Below are positions 26,004-34,430 of a stretch of 64,000 nucleotides of DNA, piece after piece (position 1 is the first letter of the stretch; every line of letters starts with the position of its first letter). The translations under genes were made by a program, and so were the position numbers. This stretch comes from Neorhizobium galegae bv. officinalis (GTDB lineage Bacteria; Pseudomonadota; Alphaproteobacteria; Rhizobiales; Rhizobiaceae), in assembly GCA_000985875.1 (NCBI GenBank), contig CCRI01000010.1, positions 202,244-266,243 on the forward strand, given 5' to 3'. Under the pieces are notes generated by a model. It was given only the letters and a program-made list of their open reading frames with translations. It made no database searches and was not told where the DNA came from.

Positions 26004-26861
26004 TCAACGGCCGTTGATGAATTCCTTTGATGCATCGGCGAAATCCGGGTGCCAGCGCGACAGTGGTGGACGGTTCTCGATGATGTCGCTGATCGCCCAC
26101 AGCATGCGGCGCTCGTCGGTTGCCCGGTCCACGTCGTTGTCGGGGCACAGGATATAGAAATCGCCGCGCTCCAGGCTGGTGAGCATGAACTCGACCGTCT
26201 GTTCCGAGGTCCAGGCGCCGGTGGGCTTTTCGATGCGGTCACCCTTGGTCAGGCCCGTGAAGACGAAGCCGGGGATGAGGAGATGGGCGGAAACCTGGCA
26301 GTTCGGCGTGTTGCGCAGCTCGTGCTGCAGCGCTTCGGTGAACGCCTTCACGCCGGCCTTGGCGACATTGTAGGCGGGATTGCCGGGCGGGGTGGTGATG
26401 CCCTGCTTGGAGCCGGTATTGATGATCAGCGACGGTTCGCCATGGGCGATCATCGCCGGGCCGAACGTCCGCGTGCCGTTGATGACACCCAGAAGATTGA
26501 CGGCGAAAACGCTGTCCCAGTTGACTTGCGGCCCGAATATCGAACTGCCGGGGCTGATGCCGGCATTGTTCATCAGCACATGCACCCGGCCGAAGCGCTG
26601 GATGACGGCGCGTTCCAGCGCCTCGATCTCGTCCGGCTTCGACACGTCCGTGCCGATCGCGGCGACATCGGCTTCACCATCCTCGGCAAGGGCCACGACC
26701 TCGCGGGCTGCTTCGGCAAGCCGGTCGCCCTCCAGGTCGGCGAGGACGACGGAAAGGCCCATCCGGGCAAATTCCTTTGCGGCGGCAAGGCCGATGCCGG
26801 ATGCGGCACCGGTAATCACGGCGACATTATCCTTCTTCAGAGCGGGATGAGTGATGGTCAT
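26004..26861 (-). CDS. Short-chain dehydrogenase/reductase
   Basis: The 285-residue protein is a classical SDR. It has the nucleotide-binding TGAASGIG (residues 17-24), the structural NNAG (98-101), and the active-site Tyr164-x3-Lys168 with Ser near 151. An aspartate following the second beta strand suggests NAD preference. The substrate is not known. ATG 26861 has GAGGAA about 7 bases upstream. It reads away from the ParDE pair; a gap of about 100 bases holds both promoters. Confidence 0.92.
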   Translation of the reverse strand: MTITHPALKKDNVAVITGAASGIGLAAAKEFARMGLSVVLADLEGDRLAEAAREVVALAEDGEADVAAIGTDVSKPDEIEALERAVIQRFGRVHVLMNNAGISPGSSIFGPQVNWDSVFAVNLLGVINGTRTFGPAMIAHGEPSLIINTGSKQGITTPPGNPAYNVAKAGVKAFTEALQHELRNTPNCQVSAHLLIPGFVFTGLTKGDRIEKPTGAWTSEQTVEFMLTSLERGDFYILCPDNDVDRATDERRMLWAISDIIENRPPLSRWHPDFADASKEFINGR

Positions 26862-26962
26862 GGCAAGATTCCTCTATGACGCTGCTGTTCAAAGGTCGGG
26901 CGGGATATGGTACCCTCATCAGATAGTGTCAACATGACAGACAGGTCACACCGGAGAGCCTG

Positions 26963-27211
26963 ATGGGCAAGATGACGTCGATTACGGTGGATGAGGAACT
27001 GACGGCTTTCATCGACAGACAGGTGAACGGCGGCCATTACAGTTCGGCAAGCGAAGTCGTGGAGGCGGCCCTGCGCCTGCTGCGGGACAGCGAAGACGGT
27101 ATCGAAGCCATCCGTGCCGCTATCGAAGAAGGCGAGGCTTCCGGTGAGCCGCAGCCTTTCGATTTCGACGAATTCATCGAGAAGAAACGAGCCGCACGCG
27201 CCGAACGATGA
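26963..27211 (+). CDS. parD: ParD-family antitoxin
   Basis: The 82-residue protein begins with a ribbon-helix-helix fold (TSITVDEELTAFIDRQVNGG, then SASEVVEAALRLL), which binds operator DNA, and ends with an acidic helix FDFDEFIEKKRA that would wrap the toxin. ParD proteins neutralise ParE and repress their own promoter. The ribosome site CCGGAGAG lies about 6 bases before ATG 26963. It overlaps parE by 4 bases (ATGA), so expression is coupled. Confidence 0.93.
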   Translation: MGKMTSITVDEELTAFIDRQVNGGHYSSASEVVEAALRLLRDSEDGIEAIRAAIEEGEASGEPQPFDFDEFIEKKRAARAER

Positions 27212-27498
27212 AATCTCTGATCTTCGCGCCAAGGGCCACTGCGGATATCGACCATATCTACGAGTATACTGACGAGACCTGGGGCTACAGTCAGGCCGAA
27301 GAATATACGTTTGGGATAAGGGATTTTTGCAAAGCGCTCTCGCTGGGCGAGAGAAACGGACGGAAGATCGATGGGATCAAGCGCGGATATCTGGCGCTTG
27401 CATACGAATCTCACTTCATCGTCTATCGGGAAACGTCCAAGACAATTTTCATCGTCCGCGTGCTTCATCAACGGATGAACATCGACCGGCATCTCTGA
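27208..27498 (+). CDS. parE: ParE/RelE-superfamily toxin
   Basis: The 96-residue protein has the ParE fold: an N-terminal FAPRATADIDHIYEYTDETWG helix pair and a C-terminal set of strands ending FIVYRETSKTIFIVRVLHQRMN. ParE toxins inhibit DNA gyrase. Conserved features are intact and there is no frameshift, so the pair is probably functional. It is encoded between an SDR gene and argG, outside any visible mobile element. Confidence 0.92.
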   Translation: MKSLIFAPRATADIDHIYEYTDETWGYSQAEEYTFGIRDFCKALSLGERNGRKIDGIKRGYLALAYESHFIVYRETSKTIFIVRVLHQRMNIDRHL

Positions 27499-27518
27499 CC
27501 AGCTTTGCCGGGTTTTTC

Positions 27519-27546
27519 TTGCGTGCCTCAAGAAACTCGCTAAAAG
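27519..27546 (+). promoter_or_regulatory. Candidate argG promoter
   Basis: TTGCGT (27519-27524) and TAAAAG (27541-27546) are separated by 16 bases and lie 64 bases before the argG start, with each box matching four of six consensus bases. It is a weak, sequence-only prediction. Confidence 0.25.
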
Positions 27547-27610
27547 TGCCGCAATTCATGACTTGGCAGTTTCAAGAACCGCTTCCACCCGCAGACGGAC
27601 GTAAATCGAC

Positions 27611-28834
27611 ATGGCACTCCCGAAAGACGTAAAGAAGGTCGTTCTCGCCTATTCCGGCGGTCTCGACACCTCGATCATCCTGAAATGGCTGCAAACCGAA
27701 CTCGGTGCCGAGGTGGTGACCTTCACCGCCGATCTCGGCCAGGGCGAGGAGCTGGAGCCGGCCCGCAAGAAGGCCGAGATGCTCGGCATCAAGGAGATCT
27801 ATATCGAGGACGTGCGCGAGGAATTCGTGCGCGATTTCGTCTTCCCGATGTTCCGCGCCAATGCCGTCTACGAAGGCGTCTACCTGCTCGGCACCTCGAT
27901 CGCCCGGCCGCTGATCTCCAAGCACCTGATCGAGATCGCCAAAAAGACCGGCGCCGATGCGATCGCCCATGGCGCCACCGGCAAGGGCAACGACCAGGTC
28001 CGTTTCGAGCTTTCGGCCTATGCGCTCAACCCGGATATCAAGGTCATCGCGCCGTGGCGCGACTGGGCCTTCAAGAGCCGCACCGATCTTTTGAAGTTCG
28101 CCGAGGAAAACCAGATCCCGGTCGCCAAGGACAAGATGGGCGAGGCGCCCTTCTCGGTCGACGCCAACCTGTTGCACTCCTCTTCCGAGGGCAAGGTTCT
28201 CGAAGACCCGGCCATCGAGGCTCCCGAATACGTGCACATGCGCACGATCTCGCCGGAAGCGGCGCCCGACAAGGCGACGATCATCAAGGTCGGCTTCAAG
28301 AAGGGTGACGCGGTTTCCATCAACGGTGTCGCCATGTCTCCGGCGACCCTGCTTGCCGCGCTCAACAACTACGGCCGGGACAACGGTATCGGCCGCCTCG
28401 ACCTCGTCGAAAACCGTTATGTCGGCATGAAGTCGCGCGGCGTCTACGAGACCCCCGGCGGCACGATCCTGCTGGCCGCCCACCGCGCGATCGAGAGCAT
28501 CACGCTCGACCGCGGTGCTGCGCATCTCAAGGACGACATCATGCCGCGCTACGCGGAGCTCATCTATTACGGCTTCTGGTTCTCGCCGGAGCGCGAAATG
28601 CTGCAGGCACTGATCGACAAGAGCCAGGAGCATGTGGAAGGCGAAGTGACGCTGAAGCTCTACAAGGGCAATGTCATGGTCATCGGCCGCGAGAGCGAAA
28701 AGTCGCTCTATTCCGACAAGCTGGTCACCTTCGAGGACGACCAGGGCGCCTATGACCAGAAGGATGCGGCGGGCTTCATCAAGCTCAATGCGCTGCGCCT
28801 GCGCACGCTCGCCAAGCGCAATCTCGGCAAGTAA
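27611..28834 (+). CDS. argG: Argininosuccinate synthase
   Basis: ArgG joins citrulline and aspartate using ATP in the penultimate step of arginine synthesis. The 407-residue protein has the ATP-pyrophosphatase P-loop AYSGGLDTS (residues 13-21), an [15 protein letters not shown] segment binding citrulline and aspartate, and the tetramerisation tail. The gene is monocistronic, with its own terminator; argH is not in the window. The start ATG lies in a short leader downstream of parE. Confidence 0.97.
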   Translation: MALPKDVKKVVLAYSGGLDTSIILKWLQTELGAEVVTFTADLGQGEELEPARKKAEMLGIKEIYIEDVREEFVRDFVFPMFRANAVYEGVYLLGTSIARPLISKHLIEIAKKTGADAIAHGATGKGNDQVRFELSAYALNPDIKVIAPWRDWAFKSRTDLLKFAEENQIPVAKDKMGEAPFSVDANLLHSSSEGKVLEDPAIEAPEYVHMRTISPEAAPDKATIIKVGFKKGDAVSINGVAMSPATLLAALNNYGRDNGIGRLDLVENRYVGMKSRGVYETPGGTILLAAHRAIESITLDRGAAHLKDDIMPRYAELIYYGFWFSPEREMLQALIDKSQEHVEGEVTLKLYKGNVMVIGRESEKSLYSDKLVTFEDDQGAYDQKDAAGFIKLNALRLRTLAKRNLGK

Positions 28835-28857
28835 TTCCGAGGACTAACTGATTATCG

Positions 28858-28893
28858 AAGCCCGCCTGCCCGACAAGGGAGGCGGGCTTTTTT
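28858..28893 (+). terminator. Terminator of argG
   Basis: A 10-base stem (AAGCCCGCCT 28858-28867 with AGGCGGGCTT 28880-28889) is followed by TTTT. The T-tract ends at the stop codon of the convergent MFS gene, so the two genes meet at this site. Confidence 0.85.
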
Positions 28894-30104
28894 CATGCCC
28901 TGCGGCTGGTGGCGAGGAAGCCGAAGAAGCCCAGGACGGCAAGGATATGCATGGTCGGAATGACGGTGCCGAAGGCGTGCAGCGGCAGGCCGATCGAGGC
29001 AGCCGCGACGCCGCCGACGAAACCCGCACCCATCTGGATAAAGCCCATCAGGGCGGAGGCCGAGCCGGCGATATGCGGGAAGGGGGCAAGGCCGGCGGTG
29101 ATGATGTAGGGCGTCACGAAGGCGGTGCCGAAGGTGCAGATCGCCACCGGCCCCATGATCGACAGGAAGGATGGTGGCAGCAAATAGATCGAAAGCGCCA
29201 TGATGATGCCGCCGCCGCCGCTGAAGACGAGGCCGACAGCGGGGGCTTTCGCCCCGGGCAGCCATTTCGATATCAGCCGCAGGCTGACAGAGCCGATCAG
29301 GAAAAAACCGGACTGCATCAGCATTCCCATTCCGTATTCGGTCGGGGTCAGGCCCACCTCGTTGATCAGGATGAAGGGCAGCACCGCCGCCTGCGCGTAA
29401 AGGGCGCCGACGCTGCCGCCGAGGATCAGCGAGGTGCATAGAAAGCGCGGCAGGACGACGATTTCCGCATAGGCCTGGAGGAGGCGCGCCGGCTGCAGCC
29501 GGCTCCTGTCCGGCACCGTGGTTTCCTTGAGGAAGACGATGGACAGGAAAACGAGGATCGCCCCGAAACCGACCATCAGGAAGAAGATCGATGTCCAGCC
29601 GAAGGCGGCGAGCGCCAGGCCGCCGATGGTCGGGCCGGCGGCCGGGCCGATCGCCAGGATGATGCCCATCGTGTTCATGATGCCGGCGGCTTTGGCGCCG
29701 GTGAACTGGTCGCGGACGATGGCGCGCGACACGGTGATTCCGACCGAGGCGCCGATGCCCTGGATCAGGCGGCCGACCAGGATCCACTCGACCGTCGGGG
29801 CGACGACCGAGATCAGCGAGCCGGCGAGATAGATGATCAGGAAGCTCAGCGAGGCGGTCTTGCGGCCGAAGGCATCGGAGACGGGACCGGCGACCAGCTG
29901 CGCCAGCGCAAAGCCCGCGAAATAGAGCGACAGCGACATCTTGATCGCCGCTTCCGTGGTGTCGAATGCACGCACCAGTTCCGGCATCGCCGGCGTGTAG
30001 ATCGCCATGGAAATGGGGCCGATCGCCGTCAGGAGGGCACCGATGACCGTGGTTCGGCGCTCGCTCATCCGAGCGGGGACAGGCGGCATGTTATCTGCTT
30101 TCAT
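28893..30104 (-). CDS. MFS multidrug efflux transporter, Bcr/CflA type
   Basis: The 403-residue protein has twelve membrane helices and the Bcr/CflA features: a first-helix MAIYTPAMPELVRAF segment, the loop motif GPVSDAFGRK (about residues 74-83), and GQ-rich IQGIGASVG in helix five. It is a proton-driven drug exporter. The first ATG overlaps the marR-like gene by 14 bases; ATG 30089 is a possible alternative. The regulator gene precedes it, so it is the likely target of that regulator. Confidence 0.92.
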   Translation of the reverse strand: MKADNMPPVPARMSERRTTVIGALLTAIGPISMAIYTPAMPELVRAFDTTEAAIKMSLSLYFAGFALAQLVAGPVSDAFGRKTASLSFLIIYLAGSLISVVAPTVEWILVGRLIQGIGASVGITVSRAIVRDQFTGAKAAGIMNTMGIILAIGPAAGPTIGGLALAAFGWTSIFFLMVGFGAILVFLSIVFLKETTVPDRSRLQPARLLQAYAEIVVLPRFLCTSLILGGSVGALYAQAAVLPFILINEVGLTPTEYGMGMLMQSGFFLIGSVSLRLISKWLPGAKAPAVGLVFSGGGGIIMALSIYLLPPSFLSIMGPVAICTFGTAFVTPYIITAGLAPFPHIAGSASALMGFIQMGAGFVGGVAAASIGLPLHAFGTVIPTMHILAVLGFFGFLATSRRA

Positions 30105-30594
30105 CAGCTACAGTCTGCAGTGCGGCGGAAGGGACAGCGGCCTGCAGATTGGCGTTGAACAGCGCCAGCGCCTCGCGCAGGATCCGGTTGTTTTCCTCGC
30201 TGAGGCCCTCGGTCGCCTGACCGAGGATGGCGTTCAATTCGTTGCGGATCGAACCGATCATCTCACTGGAAGTCGCCGTGAGGTTGACCCGCTTGGCGCG
30301 CCGGTCGGCGGAGCATTGCTGCCTTTCGACAAGTCCGAGTGCCTCCAGCTTGTCGAGATAGGCGCAGAGCGTCATCGGCTCGACGCCCATGCGAGCGGCG
30401 ATGTCGAGCTGGCGGCTGCCGTCGAGAGCCGCGATGTTGATCAGGGCGCGGGCTTCCCCGGGCGTCAATCCCAGGCCTGCCTGGGCGATGCGGCGCTCGA
30501 AGGCGGCGCGCAGCAGCCGGGCGCTGTCGACGATCAGGAAACCCAGAATGTCCATATGCTTTTCGGCACCCTTCGTCTCGTCCTCGAATTTCAT
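30091..30594 (-). CDS. MarR-family transcriptional regulator
   Basis: The 167-residue protein has a winged helix-turn-helix (about residues 40-110): LTPGEARALINIAALDGSRQ, then QLDIAARMGVEPMTLCAYLDKLEALGLVER, and a wing with SADRRAKRVNLT. It lies upstream of, and overlaps, the Bcr/CflA gene, the classical arrangement for a drug-responsive repressor of an efflux pump. A 6-base inverted repeat, GCACCC (30598-30603) and GGGTGC (30616-30621), just upstream of its start is a candidate operator. Confidence 0.92.
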   Translation of the reverse strand: MKFEDETKGAEKHMDILGFLIVDSARLLRAAFERRIAQAGLGLTPGEARALINIAALDGSRQLDIAARMGVEPMTLCAYLDKLEALGLVERQQCSADRRAKRVNLTATSSEMIGSIRNELNAILGQATEGLSEENNRILREALALFNANLQAAVPSAALQTVADESR

Positions 30595-30706
30595 AAGGCA
30601 CCCTTACTATCTTTCGGGTGCGAGGCAAATGGAAAAGGGGCTCTGGTTGCATTGACACCGCGAAAACCGAAGGCGAGATTGTCGCAGCCTTCCGACGGAG
30701 ACCATC

Positions 30707-31348
30707 ATGTCATCATCGCTGCTTGCCGGCACCTTTTTCGCGGCGCTTGCCTATACGCTCATTCCCGGGCCGGCATTCCTGGCGCTGCTCGGCATTGGTG
30801 CCGGACAGGGAAGGCAGGCCGGGGCCTTCTTCATGGGCGGGCATCTGGCAGGGGATATCCTTTGGTCCGGGCTGGCGCTGGTGGCGATCATCGGCGCAAA
30901 GACGGTCGGCACCACCCTCTTCGACATACTCGGGATTTTCTGCGGCCTCTATCTCGGCTGGATCGGCTGGAGCGCATTGCGGGCGAAGCCGAAGGAAGAT
31001 GGAGGCGCGCTGGTGACGGTCGAAAAACCGCTGCGGCGCGGGCTGATCTTCGGCCTGACGAACCCCAAGGGATATCCGGTGGCGCTGGCGACGTTCACCG
31101 CGCTGCTCGCAAGTTCAGCCGATGCACTGGATTTCGGCGAACTACCGCTTCTTCTCGCCGTGTCGCTGATCGGGTTCCTGACGGCCGACCTGGTGCTGAT
31201 CGGGATTATCGGCGCCGGCGTGGTGCGTCGTTTCTATCGGAAACACGAGAGGGTGATCGTCCGGCTTTCCGGCCTGCTGTTCATCGGTTTTGCGGTGCAG
31301 GCACTGTGGCACTCGGCACCGAGCCTGTTCGGCTACCGGCGGGCCTGA
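30707..31348 (+). CDS. LysE-family translocator
   Basis: The 213-residue protein is a second LysE/RhtB family exporter in the window, about 25% like the one at 25.3 kb by eye. It has an N-terminal LIPGPAFLALLGIGAGQG segment and a TNPKGYPVALATFTAL segment, with six membrane helices. It is divergent from the marR-like gene, 112 bases apart, and could share its control region; that link is inference. The substrate is unknown. Confidence 0.9.
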   Translation: MSSSLLAGTFFAALAYTLIPGPAFLALLGIGAGQGRQAGAFFMGGHLAGDILWSGLALVAIIGAKTVGTTLFDILGIFCGLYLGWIGWSALRAKPKEDGGALVTVEKPLRRGLIFGLTNPKGYPVALATFTALLASSADALDFGELPLLLAVSLIGFLTADLVLIGIIGAGVVRRFYRKHERVIVRLSGLLFIGFAVQALWHSAPSLFGYRRA

Positions 31349-31375
31349 AGGCAGGATACGGCTAAGCTTGCCTGA

Positions 31376-31798
31376 TCAGACTTCGATGAAAGCCATGACC
31401 GCGCGAAGGACGTTGGCGCGGGGCGTATCGCCGAGCGACATGGCGATTTCAAGCTGGTTGCGGTAATAGTCGTGGAAATTGAAGCCGGTTTCGTCGGTGA
31501 CCTGCGACAGGTCCATCAACTGTCCCTGAGCATCGATGGCGTGTGTTGGAAGTTCTTCGGACAGCGTTATGTATGTGTCCTGGTCGATCTTGCCGGCCTG
31601 ATAGTTTTCAAGCGCGAGCGCGCGCAGATCGCGCGGGGTGATCGCCGAAAAATCAATCGGCGATTCATCCGCGTCGGGCACCTGAAAGGTGATCTGGCTC
31701 TGCCGACTTCCATGCTCGGAGGATTTCTCGACCTTGTTGTTTCGAGAATGGTCTCTTTGCAGTAAGTTGGCAGACCAGCGCAAGGAACTGATTTCCAT
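31376..31798 (-). CDS. Hypothetical protein
   Basis: I do not recognise this 140-residue soluble protein. It has a polar, low-complexity first third and a compact C-terminal region (about residues 45-140) with a SAITPRDLRALALENYQAG segment, a DQDTYITLSEELP segment and a FNFHDYYRNQLEIA helix. ATG 31798 has AGGA 7 bases upstream. A TTG at 31831 with GAAGG five bases before it is also plausible and would give 151 residues. Codon use is less GC-rich than in its neighbours. The gene is convergent with the LysE gene and divergent from the peptidase gene. Confidence 0.65.
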   Translation of the reverse strand: MEISSLRWSANLLQRDHSRNNKVEKSSEHGSRQSQITFQVPDADESPIDFSAITPRDLRALALENYQAGKIDQDTYITLSEELPTHAIDAQGQLMDLSQVTDETGFNFHDYYRNQLEIAMSLGDTPRANVLRAVMAFIEV

Positions 31799-31987
31799 GG
31801 CTATATCCTGTTTCATCGGATACTGGGCCAAAAGTACCTTCGATTACTGCACTGCGTCAAATGGTTAATAACCGTTAATTATTGTGTATGATTTCTTGCT
31901 GAAAAGCGAAAATGGACGGGCGCATACCCATTCCCGCCGCCTTCTCCTATATGATTGGCGAAGCATCGTTACGAAGGATATATATTC

Positions 31988-34078
31988 ATGTCTTCTAATC
32001 TTCTGGTGAATTCTGCCCTGGTGGACTGGAACGGTCATCACGGCCTGCCGCGCTTCGATCAGGTGAAGGACGAGGACTTCGCTCCCGGCTTCGACGCGGC
32101 GCTTGCCGACCATGAAACGGAGATCGATGCGATCGCCAACAACCCGGAAGAGCCGACCTTTACCAACACGGTCGTTGCCCTGGAGATCGCAGGCGATGCC
32201 CTATCGCGCGTTTCGGCGCTGTTCTGGGGCAAGGCCGGCGCCCATACCAACGAGAATATCCAGGCACTTGAGCGCGAGATCGCGCCAAAAATGTCCCGCC
32301 ATTATTCGAAGATCGGCATGAATGCGGCTCTGTTTGCCCGCATCGACACACTCTGGGACAACCGCAAGGAACTGGGCCTGACGCTTGAGGAAGAGCGGGT
32401 GCTGGAACGTCACTGGAAGGGTTTCGTCAAGGCCGGTGCAAAGCTTGCCAAGGCAGAGCAGGAGCGGCTTGCCGATATCAACGAGAAGCTTGCCGGGCTT
32501 GGTGCCAGGTTCGGCCAGAACGTGCTGGGCGATGAGAAGAGTTGGTCGCTGAAATTGTCCGACGAGGCCGAACTCGGTGGCCTGCCGGCGTTCCTGCGTG
32601 ATGCCATGGCATCCGCGGCCCGCGAACGCGGCGAGGCGGATGGCTATATGGTGACCCTGTCGCGCTCGATCATCGAGCCGTTCCTCACCTTCTCCACCCG
32701 CCGGGACCTGCGCGAACAGGCGTTCAGGGCCTGGGCGGCGCGCGGACAGAACGGCGGCGAGACCGACAATCTCGGCATCGTGCGCGAGACGCTGGCGCTG
32801 CGGGCGGAAAAGGCAAAACTGCTCGGATACGAAAATTTCGCGGCCTACAAGCTCGACAACACGATGGCGAAGACGTCCGAGGCGGTGAATACGCTGCTCC
32901 GGCAGGTCTGGGACAAGGCCCGCTCCAAGGCGCTGGAGGAAGAGTCGAGCCTTGGCGGCCTGATCGCCGAGGAGGGCAAGAACCACGAAGTCATGCCGTG
33001 GGACTGGCGTTATTATGCCGAGAAGCTGCGGCAGCGGACCTTCGATTTCTCTGAAACCGAGCTGAAGCCCTATCTGCAGCTCGAAAAGATCATCGAGGCC
33101 TGCTTCGATGTCGCCGAACGCCTGTTCGGCATCAAGGCGGTCGAGGTGAAGGGTGTTTCGGCCTACCATCCGGATGTGCGGGTCTTCGAGATCCGCGACA
33201 GGGACGGTTCTCTGAAGGCGCTGTTCCTCGGCGACTATTTCGCCCGGTCCTCGAAGCGCTCCGGCGCCTGGATGAACTCGCTCCAGTCGCAGCACAAGCT
33301 GCCGCTGAAGAACGGCGCGACAGGCGAGCTGCCGATCATCTATAACGTCTGCAATTTCGCCAAGCCCGCCGAAGGCAAGCCGGCCTTGTTGTCGATCGAC
33401 GATGCCCGCACCCTGTTCCATGAATTCGGCCACGCGTTGCACGGCATGCTGTCGGATGTCACCTATCCATCGGTCTCCGGCACCGGCGTCTCGCGCGATT
33501 TCGTCGAGCTGCCGTCACAGCTTTACGAACATTGGCTGACGGTGCCGGAAATCCTCGAAAAATATGCCGTGCATTTCGAAACCGGCAAGCCGATGCCGAA
33601 GGCGCTGCTCGACAAGGTGCTGGCGGCCCGCACCTTCAACGCCGGTTTCGCAACGGTGGAATTCACCTCCTCGGCTCTGGTGGACATGGCGTTCCACACC
33701 CGAGGGGCGGTCGAAGATCCGATGGCGGTGCAGAAGGAAGTGCTCGACGAGATCGGCATGCCGGTCTCGATCGTCATGCGCCACGCGACTCCGCATTTCC
33801 AGCACGTGTTCTCGGGTGACGGCTATTCGGCGGGCTACTATTCCTACATGTGGTCGGAAGTGCTCGATGCGGACGCCTTCTCCGCCTTCGAGGAAACCGG
33901 CAACGCCTTCGATCCGGTCACGGCCCGCAAGCTCAAGAACAACATCTATTCCGTCGGGGGCTCGATCGATCCGGAAGAGGCCTACAAGGCCTTCCGCGGA
34001 AAGCTGCCCGACCCGAAGGCAATGTTGAAGAAAAAGGGCCTCGCGATGGTCGAGGAGCTTTCCGGCAGCGACGCCTGA
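31988..34078 (+). CDS. M3-family oligopeptidase (Dcp/OpdA-like)
   Basis: The 696-residue protein is a thimet-type zinc peptidase. The zinc site HEFGH lies at residues 478-482, followed by the third ligand region FVELPSQLYEHW. The C-terminal SAGYYSYMWSEVLDADAF segment forms the substrate-binding wall. M3 peptidases cleave short peptides in the cytoplasm or periplasm; there is no signal peptide here, so the enzyme is cytoplasmic. ATG 31988 follows AAGGA and matches the family start; a frame from 31955 is longer but less likely. Confidence 0.94.
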   Translation: MSSNLLVNSALVDWNGHHGLPRFDQVKDEDFAPGFDAALADHETEIDAIANNPEEPTFTNTVVALEIAGDALSRVSALFWGKAGAHTNENIQALEREIAPKMSRHYSKIGMNAALFARIDTLWDNRKELGLTLEEERVLERHWKGFVKAGAKLAKAEQERLADINEKLAGLGARFGQNVLGDEKSWSLKLSDEAELGGLPAFLRDAMASAARERGEADGYMVTLSRSIIEPFLTFSTRRDLREQAFRAWAARGQNGGETDNLGIVRETLALRAEKAKLLGYENFAAYKLDNTMAKTSEAVNTLLRQVWDKARSKALEEESSLGGLIAEEGKNHEVMPWDWRYYAEKLRQRTFDFSETELKPYLQLEKIIEACFDVAERLFGIKAVEVKGVSAYHPDVRVFEIRDRDGSLKALFLGDYFARSSKRSGAWMNSLQSQHKLPLKNGATGELPIIYNVCNFAKPAEGKPALLSIDDARTLFHEFGHALHGMLSDVTYPSVSGTGVSRDFVELPSQLYEHWLTVPEILEKYAVHFETGKPMPKALLDKVLAARTFNAGFATVEFTSSALVDMAFHTRGAVEDPMAVQKEVLDEIGMPVSIVMRHATPHFQHVFSGDGYSAGYYSYMWSEVLDADAFSAFEETGNAFDPVTARKLKNNIYSVGGSIDPEEAYKAFRGKLPDPKAMLKKKGLAMVEELSGSDA

Positions 34079-34430
34079 GCGCGTCGCGATCCCGACCTTC
34101 CGGGATGAGGCAGGGCCGCAGATTTGCCAATCATCGGCCTGTCATGCGGCGGTCGTAAAACCGTAGCGCCAGATCGCAACATCGATCTGGCGGCAGTCTC
34201 GCAGGGGTCGATCTGGCTCGGCGTGGCCATGGCCGTCATTGCAATCGTGGCGACCACCCTCCTGCCGCTCCTCTTGGCCCCCTTTTGAGGCGCAGCGGGC
34301 TGGTGGCGAAACTGCCGTCAACCATCATCGCGCTCACCCCTTTCGCAAATGCGAAAAACAGGGTATGAGGCCGCAAAACGAATTGGGTGCCGCCTCCCGT
34401 TGCCGCGCCAAGAGCTCAGAGATTCAAAAC
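34079..34430. other. Intergenic stretch between the M3 peptidase and typA genes
   Basis: This 352-base stretch has a short hairpin-like segment just after the peptidase stop (ATCCCGACCTTCCGGGAT, 34089-34106) and a possible 54-codon frame at 34124-34288. The rest is leader sequence before typA, and a longer upstream extension of the typA frame is not credible as coding. Confidence 0.5.
34124..34288 (+). CDS. Possible small single-span membrane protein
   Basis: A frame from TTG 34124 to TGA 34286-34288 encodes 54 residues. Its second half is a clear hydrophobic helix (IWLGVAMAVIAIVATTLLPLL). There is no convincing ribosome site, and the start could be any of several in-frame codons. It may be a chance frame, but a predicted helix of this length is unusual for non-coding sequence. 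Confidence 0.2.
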   Translation: MPIIGLSCGGRKTVAPDRNIDLAAVSQGSIWLGVAMAVIAIVATTLLPLLLAPF

